From: Bacillota bacterium
GTDB lineage: Bacteria > Bacillota > Clostridia > Lachnospirales > Lachnospiraceae
NCBI GenBank assembly: GCA_023411555.1
Contig: JAEYOQ010000059.1
Span: 62,001 to 126,000, forward strand
DNA length: 64,000 nucleotides
Direction: 5' to 3'
Position 1 is the stretch's first letter, and the number at the start of each line of letters is the position of its first letter. Position numbers and translations under genes: made by a program. Below are positions 26,213 through 34,241 of this stretch, in pieces. The notes below the pieces were generated by a model that had not been told where the DNA came from, made no database searches, and worked only from the letters and a program-made list of their open reading frames with translations.

Positions 26213-26599
26213 ATGACAACACAAGAAGTCATTGCCCTAGCAAAAGAGAAGCTGGGGAAGGATATAACAGAACAAGAAGCTCTGGATTACTTAAGTGGAA
26301 AAACTCCAATTCCCGACGAAGCCCTTGAGCTTATAAGCGGTGGTGTTAAATGCAAATTACACGTATTAGCGTATAATGAACGTGCTAAGTGCCCGATCTG
26401 CAGACGTAAAATTGTCGGGTATGAAAATGCTCAATATGGATATCTATGTGAACATTGTGGTATCCGTTTTAGTAAAATCCAAGGAACTTCTAGATTGGAA
26501 CTTGTGAAAGCATGTAATAAATGCGGGAATCTTACTTATTTCCAAGTGGCTGAAAACGAAACACTGGCTTCTGTGCCATGTAGGATTTGTGTAATTTAA
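26213..26599 (+). CDS. cysteine-rich peptide precursor 3 (double core)
   Basis: The protein has 128 residues with the same 44-residue leader type (IALAKEKLGK, PDEALELISGG), followed by an 84-residue core. The core holds two zinc-ribbon-like units: KCPICRRK with LCEHCGIR, and ACNKCGNL with PCRICVI, plus one cysteine near its start. It is roughly twice the size of precursors 1, 2 and 5, as if two cores were fused behind one leader. The ribosome site is AAAGGAGGATC. Transcribed directly after the ABC ATPase. Confidence 0.85.
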   Translation: MTTQEVIALAKEKLGKDITEQEALDYLSGKTPIPDEALELISGGVKCKLHVLAYNERAKCPICRRKIVGYENAQYGYLCEHCGIRFSKIQGTSRLELVKACNKCGNLTYFQVAENETLASVPCRICVI

Positions 26600-26683
26600 G
26601 TCCAGACGAAACGGACTATGGTTAACAAGTTTATGATAGATGGCAGGACTGCCGTTCTAATATTAGCCTAGGAGGAACATATT

Positions 26684-27100
26684 ATGACAACGGAAGAAGT
26701 AATTGCCCTGGCAAAAGAAAAGCTGGGAAAGGATATTACAGAACAGGAAGCTCAGAATTACTTAAGCGGAGAAACTCCACTTCCCGATGAAGCCCTTGAT
26801 CTTGTAAGCGGAGGCGGGTGTAAAGTCTTTAATGATTTGACTAAGAGCAGTATAAAGCGTCCGGTTTGCGGCGCGAAAGCTTACGAGTATAAGCATTGGG
26901 TATTTTGGTGTGAGCGTTGTGATACAGCTACTGAGAAGCTAATAATAGGAACAACTGAGCCACAAATTAAATGGGAAATAGCAAGAAAGTGTCCAGTATG
27001 CCAGTGTACCGGATTTGACTTGGTGAATGACATAAAGTCTTATCGATATCGTTGTCTTGGTTGTGGAAATAACATCATTAATCCAGTTATTTATGGATAA
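26684..27100 (+). CDS. cysteine-rich peptide precursor 4 (double core)
   Basis: The protein has 138 residues; the leader ends DLVSGG and a 94-residue core follows. Core cysteines are found in GGCKVF, RPVCGAK, WCERCDT, KCPVCQC and RCLGCGN, so again about two zinc-ribbon-like units. The first unit has VCG where CxxC is expected, perhaps a partially decayed knuckle. A similar layout with precursor 3 shows a shared ancestor, but the core sequences have diverged strongly. The ribosome site is TAGGAGGAA. Confidence 0.83.
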   Translation: MTTEEVIALAKEKLGKDITEQEAQNYLSGETPLPDEALDLVSGGGCKVFNDLTKSSIKRPVCGAKAYEYKHWVFWCERCDTATEKLIIGTTEPQIKWEIARKCPVCQCTGFDLVNDIKSYRYRCLGCGNNIINPVIYG

Positions 27101-27210
27101 TTAAAGAAGTCAAAGGTGCCCGATATGCAAAAAGAATGAATGGCTAGTTGTGGTATACATTACTTTTTATGAAAAGTAAATACATAAATATGCTTAGGAG
27201 GAAAAACAAT

Positions 27211-27456
27211 ATGACATCTGAAAACGTTATTGCTTTGGCAAAGGAAAAGCTGGGAAAGGAGATTACGGAACAAGAAGCTCAGGATTACTTAAGCGGAAAA
27301 ATCGCAATTCCTGATGAAGCACTTGATCTAATCAGTGGTGGTTCCGGTTGTAACAAAGATGCATTTTGCTCAAGATGCCGCCTGTTTACACGTTACGAGC
27401 GGAAAGAACAGCCTGGAACCTATTATTGTATGAATTGTGGATGTATCGTACCTTAA
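27211..27456 (+). CDS. cysteine-rich peptide precursor 5 (single core)
   Basis: The protein has 81 residues. Start at ATG 27211 behind TTAGGAGGAAAAA, because the leader then aligns with the others (MTSENV versus MTTEEV); upstream in-frame starts have no ribosome site. The leader ends DLISGG. The 37-residue core has CSRC and CMNCGC knuckles 14 residues apart, plus one cysteine at the beginning. It is the last precursor before the SLH protein. Confidence 0.85.
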   Translation: MTSENVIALAKEKLGKEITEQEAQDYLSGKIAIPDEALDLISGGSGCNKDAFCSRCRLFTRYERKEQPGTYYCMNCGCIVP

Positions 27457-27545
27457 TGGTAAGTAAACGACAGAATGAAACAGACCCCAGTGTTACATAG
27501 CACACATATGTAAATCTCTATAAATACCTAAGGTTTGAGCCGGGG

Positions 27546-30500
27546 ATGGATAAAGTCGCCCAAATCGGTACTACAGACTACTATTCCCTTCAAGAAGCAG
27601 TAAATGCGGTTACGAATGGGGGTACCATTAAGATGCGGACAGATATCACCCTCGCTGAAGCTGTTATCATTGCCAGCGGCGAAAGTAAAAGTTTCACCCT
27701 TGACATAAGGGGCAATACGCTGGATAGTGGTAGTAGCCCAGCCATAGAGCATAGAGGAGTTGGTACACTAACCATCTTCGATAGCGAAGGATACGGTAGG
27801 ATTACCAGTATCACTGCAGGATCCGGCACGATTTTATTAATCGGTGGTAGCCTGGCTATCTCAGGCGGCACAGTGGAAAATACCGCAGCAGGTAATGGGA
27901 TCAGCAACGATGGCTCCGGTAGAGTGAGTATATTATGTGGCAGATCCACCATCAGGGGTGGCAATATGGCGATGAATGTGGCACCGGATTTGAGCTCCTA
28001 TACCGATGTAAAGATTACGGCAAGTAGCACCAGTACATCCGGTAAAGACGCTTCAGAAATTATCCTAGAGTACATTGACACAGATGCAGAGGTTCAAGCC
28101 TATAAATTCTTAAGGTTTGAGCAGGGGTTGCATAATGTTGTCCGCATCGGCTCGAAAGGCTACACCTCTTTACAGGGGGCGGTTTATGCTGCTACGAACG
28201 GGGATACCATTGAGCTGCTGGAGGATATCACCCTCGCAGACACTGTCATCATCTCTGCTTCTTCCTTAAAAAGCTTTACTCTCGACCTAAGGGGTAAAAC
28301 ATTGGATGGTAGCACTAATACCGCCATCAAGAATGCGAGTTATGGGACGCTAACCATTACCGATACCGGCAAGGGTGGCATGATCACCAGTGCAAATACT
28401 AATATAACCAATGGTACGCTTTACGTATACCAAGGAAGTCTTGTTGTTTCTGGCGGTACAGTGGAAAATACTTCATCAGGGGGATCTACAATAGTCAGCA
28501 ATTCCGAAGGTACAGTGAGTGTTACAGGCGGTACCGTAAGGGCCACCGAAGGAACAGCTATTTACAATGGCAATACCGGAAAAGTAACGATAGATGGGGT
28601 AGCCACAGTCATTAGCACAAAGGCGGACAGCGGTTTTGTCCCTGCATCTGATACGGGAACTATTTATTTGAAGGATGGATTAGCCGATATACCTGTGCTA
28701 GAAATCACAGGGGGAACAGTAGAGAATACCACCACAGGCATAGCGATTTACAATAACGGGACCGGAAAAATCAAGATTAGTGGTACAGCTATAGTCAAAG
28801 GCTCAAAGGTAGATAGTGGTACTGTTTCTACATCTGATACAGGGACAATATATCTGAAAGAAGGCGTAGCCGGTAATACCGTGCTGGAAATCAAGGGAGG
28901 TTCAATAGAGAATACCACCTCAGACAATGCGATTTACAACACTGGCTCCGGCAATGTGAGCATTTCCAGTGGTATGGTGAGCGCCAATAACGGTACGGCG
29001 ATTTGCAACCACAGCACCGGGAAAATCATAATTAGTGGTACATCCACCATCAGGGGTGGCACTATGGCGATGAACGTGGTGCCGGATTTGAGCTACTATA
29101 GTAATGTACAGATCATGGCAAGCATCAACAATGCAGATGGTATAGACGCTTCTGAAATTTCCCGAGATAGCATTGACACAGATGGAAAGGTTCAAGTCTA
29201 TAAATACTTAAAGCTGGGAGAGGCCAAAGTTGCTCAAATCGGCACTACAAGCTACACTTCCCTGAAAGCGGCGATTGATGCGGTTCCGGATGGGGGTACC
29301 ATTGAGCTGCTAAGGAATATCACTCTCACAGCCGCTGTCGCCACCGGCAATAATAGCTTCACCCTTGATCTGAAGGGTAAGACGATGGACGGAGGTGTTA
29401 ACACCGCCATTGACCATTGGGGTAAAGGCACGCTAACCATCACCGATACCGTAGGTGATGGCAAGATAATTAGTACATATAAAGATGGAGCTACAATTGT
29501 GAACTCCGGCACCCTGAATATTGCTGGCGGCACAGTGATTGGCTCAACTGGCACAGCAATCAATAATTATAAAAAAGTTATAATTTCCGGTGGTACAGTA
29601 AAAAATATCAGCGAAGGCCGTGGGATTTTCAATTTTGAAGCAGTTGAGGTTACAGGAGGAATGGTGAGTGCCGAAAATGGCATAGCAATTGATAACTTTG
29701 GATATGGAAGTTCCGTGAATGCTTCTGGCGGCACTGTAAGTGCCAAAGGAGACTATGCAATGTTAAATAGAGGCGAAGGAAAAATCACCATCAGTGATAC
29801 GGCCTTGGTTACGAATGAAGGTACTAGGGCTACGATTTATCTTATGCATGATAACCCTTATGGTTATACTCTTACCATCAAGGGAGGTACGGTGGAAAAT
29901 ACCGGAGAAGGAGAAGCGATTAATAATAGTGGCTACGGTCATGTTGAGATTTTCGGTGGAACAGTTAGTTCCACAGCTGGTACAGCAATATACACCCTTA
30001 TCGGCACCAGTGAGGTGTTTATTTTGGAAGGTACCTCCACCATCATCAAGGGTGGCTATAGGACGATGAACAAATTCCCGGTTTTTTACGAGTATGACAA
30101 TGTAAGAATAAGGGTAAGCAAGACAGATGGTACAGATACTTCTGAGGTTTTATTATGGTATTTCCTTACAGACAAAAAGAAGTTTGAATCCTACAAATAC
30201 TTAAGGTTTGAACCTGCCACCGTACCCGATCCGCCTACCAACCTTGGAGCGACCCCCCTCAACGGGTGCCTGAGCTTGACATGGGATGCTCCGGCCAACA
30301 ACGGCGGCAGGGAAATCATCGGATATAAGATATCTACCGATAACGGTTCAAGCTGGACTGTCACCTATAGCATATATAACCCCCGCAACGTGTACGACCT
30401 GACGAACGGAGCCAGCTACACCGTATTGGTTCGGGCCTTCAACGAAATTGGCGACGGCCCGGTGTCCGATAGTATAACAGTCACACTGCCAGTGCCTACT

Positions 30501-32084
30501 TACACCATCAAAGGCTCCATCAAGGACAGGGATACAAATAGTGGTATTCCCGGGGCGGTGGTGCAGTTAATGAATGGGAACAGCAAGGTAGGTAGTCCGG
30601 TGTTCACAGATTCAAACGGAGATTATACCATTTTCAATGTTATTGGAGGTACTTATAGTATTGAAGTGAGTTCTGATGGCTATGATAGCGGCACTGTCAG
30701 TAGTTTTTATGTATCTTACAATGCTACGAATAAAAACCTGATGTTGACACTGATTCCGGCTCCTGTCATTATCAATCCCGAAGAATCGTCTCCTCCAATA
30801 GGGAACGACGACAATGAAAGCAGCCCGGTTGGCGACCCAGGAAACAGTCCGGTGAGCGAGATAGGGTATAGTCCAGTAGATGACAAAGGAAATACTCTAA
30901 AGAACGATAAACGAAACATCACAGTGATCATCACTGAAAAAAACCTGGCTGATGCTTTGGATAAGGCGATGGCAGACGCCAATAAAAAGGGAAACGAACA
31001 AAAGGAAATTACCCTTGTGTTAAATGTAAGTACTGGCAATAAAAATGCAAACAATGTCACGATCAATCTACCAAAGGTAGTGCAGGAAACCATCATTAAT
31101 AGTAAAGTCGAGGGTATTATAGTAGTGGTGGACAATCCTGACATTAGAATCGGTATGGATTTGGCAACGATAAAGGAGATTAACAAGCAGGCAGGATCTG
31201 ATGTTAAAATCATCGTTACACGTTCTGGAAAGCTAATTGGATCTGCAAAAAAAGCCATTGGCAGTCGCCCTGTATTCGATCTTAAGGTGAACTATGGCAG
31301 TGGTAAATCGATACAGAACTTTGGTGAAGGTAGTATATCGATAGCTATCCCATATACCCTTGGCACGAAGGAGAAGGCTGGAAATGTATGTGCCGTCTAT
31401 GTGGACAACAAGGGAAAGGTACACTGGCTAAGCAATTCGGTATATGATAGCACAAGCAAGATGCTGCGTTTTTCTACTTCGCATTTTTCTACCTATGGTG
31501 TGGGATATATACAGGAAGCTTATGAGTTAACCGACATATCCACCCATTGGGCAAAGGATGACATTGAGTTTGTGGTAAGTCGTGGATTAATTAGCGGTAC
31601 TTCCACCACCACATTCAGTCCGAATACCGCTATGACCAAGGGAGTGTTTGTTACGGCTCTGGGTCAATTGGCAGATGCTGATGTGAGCAGATACAGGAAG
31701 AGCAGCTTCACCGATGTGAGAAATGATGCCTACTACATGGGCTATATAGAATGGGCATACCAAAACAATATCTTAAGTGGCACTGGCAATGGAAACATTA
31801 TTCCTAATCAGCCCATAACCCGGGAGCAGATGGCAGTAATCATGCAGAAATACGCCAAAGTAATCGGGTTTACATTGCCGAAAATCTACGAGGAAATTTC
31901 CTTTGCAGATAGTGCTAAAATAAGCACCGACGCCAAGGAGGCTGTAAAACAGCTACAGATGGCAGGAGTAATCAGCAGTAACAATGATAATCGCTTTGAT
32001 CCCCAGAGGACAGCCACCCGTGCTGAGGTTTCGGCAGTGCTGCGCCGGTTTGTAGAACTGGTGATATCTAGTGTTACCATGTAG
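27546..32084 (+). pseudogene. SLH-anchored surface protein, apparently 5'-truncated
   Basis: The frame has 1512 codons and no signal peptide or convincing ribosome site at its ATG. Reading backwards in frame, codons 27516-27545 still encode LYKYLRFEPG, which recurs inside the protein (YKYLRFEPA, YKFLRFEQG), until a TAG at 27498. So the first repeat and the secretion signal look deleted. Three blocks start with V-IGTTxYxSLxxAV and contain many GGTVEN-type beta-helix turns (residues about 1-200, 201-560, 561-890). An FN3 domain (about 893-980), a carboxypeptidase-regulatory-like domain (about 985-1065), a domain shared with the 8379 protein and three SLH domains (from 1326) follow. If expressed, it would stay in the cytoplasm. 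Confidence 0.78.
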
Positions 32085-32111
32085 GGCTGGGCAATGAAGT
32101 AGGAGTAAGAT

Positions 32112-32155
32112 AAATACCACCTGATGACTACCATAGTCTAGCGGTGGTATTTTTG
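32112..32155 (+). terminator. intrinsic terminator after the SLH protein
   Basis: The stem AAATACCAC / GTGGTATTT has an inner second stem region and ends in TTTTTG. Confidence 0.75.
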
Positions 32156-32338
32156 TTGTTATCTATGCATTTGGCAAATAATCAATCCAGCTAAGCTAAT
32201 TTAAAAGTTTGATGGATTAAGATACCGGATTACTATTAGGATTAAAAAAGAAATATTAAGAATAAAATAACATAAAAAATTGAAATTATAATAGAATATT
32301 GAAACTTTGTAACAAAAAAGTGAAATTACAAAAAAATG

Positions 32339-32367
32339 TTGATTTTGGTCGTAATAGAATATATAAT
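32339..32367 (+). promoter_or_regulatory. promoter of the chemosensory operon
   Basis: TTGATT (32339-32344), a 17-base spacer and TATAAT (32362-32367) lie in a very AT-rich interval (32160-32450) that otherwise shows nothing. Transcription would start near 32374, giving a leader of about 280 bases that holds a mini-ORF and a terminator. Confidence 0.65.
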
Positions 32368-32455
32368 AGCAAATGAATTTATTTCCACATGGAAGCTACA
32401 ACATGGATTGGTGTTTTGTATAATATGACACGATGTGTATTTAAGGAGAGGGGAT

Positions 32456-32590
32456 TTGAAGCCTAGCTCAAATATATACATCATAATGATCGATAAGTTT
32501 ATATATGAGGCACTAGGTGGAAGCACTGAGATAAATATAATATTTATTATGAGGCAGAATGAACTGAACGTAAAATTGAGTCAGACATAG
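32456..32590 (+). CDS. 44-residue leader ORF with TTG start, upstream of a terminator
   Basis: AAGGAG (32442-32447) lies eight bases before TTG AAG CCT. The frame stays open for 44 codons in DNA that is otherwise stop-rich, and its TAG touches the terminator stem. The product begins MKPSSNIYIIMIDKF and ends NELNVKLSQT; no similarity is recognised. Position between promoter and terminator fits a leader peptide or attenuator, or just a small separate gene. Confidence 0.45.
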   Translation: MKPSSNIYIIMIDKFIYEALGGSTEINIIFIMRQNELNVKLSQT

Positions 32591-32633
32591 GCCGAAGTAG
32601 AAGCACTATAGCTTTTTACTTCGGCTTTTTTTT
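32591..32633 (+). terminator. intrinsic terminator in the chemosensory leader
   Basis: The stem GCCGAAGTA / TACTTCGGC has an inner AAGC / GCTT pairing and is followed by nine T residues. It lies directly before the ribosome site of the next gene, so read-through must be allowed for the operon to be expressed from the upstream promoter. Confidence 0.88.
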
Positions 32634-32654
32634 ATTCTAGGAGGTGTATTTCAG

Positions 32655-33383
32655 ATTATTACGTGTAATGTAAAAATTAATAAGCTGGCACCGGAGGGTA
32701 CAAAAAAAAGATTAGATCAAACCCTCAGTGCTTACGTCGGGAGATTATATAAGGATATTGCCGGAAAGGGACCCGAAAATGTGTATGTTGCCTTTGGTGA
32801 CAGATGCTATGTGGTCTATATTAAAAACTATATCACACCGTATGAGAAAATAATCCAACAAGAGGGTGACAAGGAGCTATTATATAAGGTTATGCAGGTT
32901 ACCATAAAAAATCTTAACGCTCAGATTGTCAAGTATACAGAGTTTATTACGGGAATATCAACGGATGAGGTATTTTATGACTGGAATATTGAAACCGGTT
33001 CCAGAGTATTGGTGGGAATAAGCAACCAGAAATATGATGTAGGTTCGGTGGTAAGGTCTGATTATTATGGTGAACAGCAGCTTAGCAAGGAGCTGATCAA
33101 GCTGGGGCATTTAGCGGATAGTATACCTGAAAAGATAACATCAGTCTGTCTAAATTCTAAGTTTTATATCTTTGAGAGAGGCGGAGGAACGTCAAGGCTG
33201 GAAAGAGAAATGGAGCTATCTGGTTATGGAGATGTTATTAAGAATAAGAAAAGGCAGATAGAAAAGCAGTATCTTAATAATAATTTATATATAAAAAATG
33301 TTTTCGATATGGGTGGTGTTGAAACCTTTATTGATTGGAACTTTCATAACAACAAAAGTATCGTTGTGCTTGTTAAATCTTAG
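32655..33383 (+). CDS. duplicated MpsC/DUF2294-domain protein, probable ATT start
   Basis: The conserved part contains GKGPENVYVAFGD, a YITPYEKII segment and FYDWNIETGSRVLVGI, matching the MpsC (DUF2294) domain of small cytoplasmic proteins tied to Na+/bicarbonate systems. A degenerate second copy follows (IPEKITSVCLNS ... FIDWNFHNNKSIVVLV). The only GTG start (32781) would cut the first copy in half and has no ribosome site. Reading upstream, the frame stays open to a strong AGGAGG (32639-32644) with ATT at 32655 or 32658 at the right distance, giving about 242 residues with a complete domain. Rare ATT starts are known (infC). A sequencing error is the alternative. As first gene of the chemosensory operon its role is unknown. 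Confidence 0.72.
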   Translation: MITCNVKINKLAPEGTKKRLDQTLSAYVGRLYKDIAGKGPENVYVAFGDRCYVVYIKNYITPYEKIIQQEGDKELLYKVMQVTIKNLNAQIVKYTEFITGISTDEVFYDWNIETGSRVLVGISNQKYDVGSVVRSDYYGEQQLSKELIKLGHLADSIPEKITSVCLNSKFYIFERGGGTSRLEREMELSGYGDVIKNKKRQIEKQYLNNNLYIKNVFDMGGVETFIDWNFHNNKSIVVLVKS

Positions 33384-33480
33384 GTTTTTATTTTTTTGTA
33401 GAGATAGAAAAAGAGAAAGGAGTGCTTGTTGTTATCAGTACTTAGTAAGGAATAGGATAACAGCGACAGAGAAGAGCACT

Positions 33481-33840
33481 ATGACAAAGGTTTTAATCGT
33501 TGATGATGCAGCATTTATTCGTATGCAATTAAAGCAGCTGCTTATTCAAAATAATTATGACGTTGTTGGTGAAGCACAGAATGGTATAGAAGCATTGGAA
33601 AAAATCCAGACGCTAAATCCAGATATTGTGACTATGGATATTACTATGCCAGAAATGGATGGAATTGAGTGTATGGCGGAGATTAATAAGTTGCAATGTA
33701 AACCATCCGTAATTATGGTATCAGCAATGGGACAAGCAGAGCATGTGCAGCGAGCCGTCATGAATGGCGCCAAAGGCTTTATTGTAAAGCCATATAAGCC
33801 GGAGATTGTATTAAAGCAGCTGGACAAGCTGAGAAGGTAA
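33481..33840 (+). CDS. cheY: CheY-type single-domain response regulator
   Basis: This 119-residue receiver domain has all functional positions: Asp8 and Asp9 (metal), Asp53 in VTMDITMPEMDG (phosphoacceptor), Ser81 in VSAMG and Lys103 in VKPYKP. It should be phosphorylated by the CheA encoded at 41730 and act on the motor or another target. Start at the ATG of MTKVLIVDD; the frame is open far upstream but without sense. The ribosome site is weak (GAGAAG). Confidence 0.92.
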   Translation: MTKVLIVDDAAFIRMQLKQLLIQNNYDVVGEAQNGIEALEKIQTLNPDIVTMDITMPEMDGIECMAEINKLQCKPSVIMVSAMGQAEHVQRAVMNGAKGFIVKPYKPEIVLKQLDKLRR

Positions 33841-33902
33841 TCCGGAATGCTGAATATAGATAGGAATCTGTGCATCCGCAAAGACGAGAGGAGAAGATAA
33901 TC

Positions 33903-34151
33903 ATGCTTATGTTAACGGATGAGGAGCTATTAAATTACGTAAAGAAATGTGAACCAGAAGTTTACACGATGGCTGAAATTCACAAGGTACTGATTCAAAA
34001 TAATATAAGCTGCAGTATCGACGAGCTGCGTTCAAAGCTAATCCCTTTATATCTAGACGGCTATATGGGGAAAGAGCCGACCAGTGACGGAGTGAATATG
34101 TATTACATACTTTTTAATCCGGCAGATACTGCCTTAAACCCATCGAAATAA
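33903..34151 (+). CDS. small protein of unknown function in the chemosensory operon
   Basis: The protein has 82 residues and begins MLMLTDEELLNYVKKCEPEVYTMAEIH. ATG 33903 is nine bases after GAGGAG. Its predicted pattern of three helices followed by strands (DGVNMYYILFNP) is compatible with a small winged helix. No known family is recognised. Lying between cheY and the receptor gene suggests a part in the same pathway. Confidence 0.7.
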   Translation: MLMLTDEELLNYVKKCEPEVYTMAEIHKVLIQNNISCSIDELRSKLIPLYLDGYMGKEPTSDGVNMYYILFNPADTALNPSK

Positions 34152-34241
34152 ACGGAGTAGGAACATGAGCAGATGAAAAGTGTGCTAATCCCTTTCATGC
34201 TTGTTTTTCATATAATTTATTAAGTAGGAGGACTTATCGTA

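Noticed and set aside
21459..27456. NHLP (nitrile-hydratase-type) or Nif11 leader peptides
   Set aside because: The leader is only 44 residues and lacks the long NHase-alpha-like or Nif11-like domain. Only the exporters resemble NHLM systems.
21459..27456. The small zinc-ribbon genes as ordinary cytoplasmic zinc-ribbon proteins
   Set aside because: All five share a leader ending in SGG while the cores differ, and exporter and maturase genes are adjacent. That points to precursors, though the metal-binding idea is kept.
32374..32590. Cyclic-di-GMP riboswitch in the chemosensory leader
   Set aside because: The conserved blocks of class I (for example the AGGGCAAACC-type core) are not found. 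I could not place class II either.
33298..33480. N-terminal extension of CheY
   Set aside because: The frame is open but gives no recognisable domain, overlaps the previous gene, and lacks a ribosome site.
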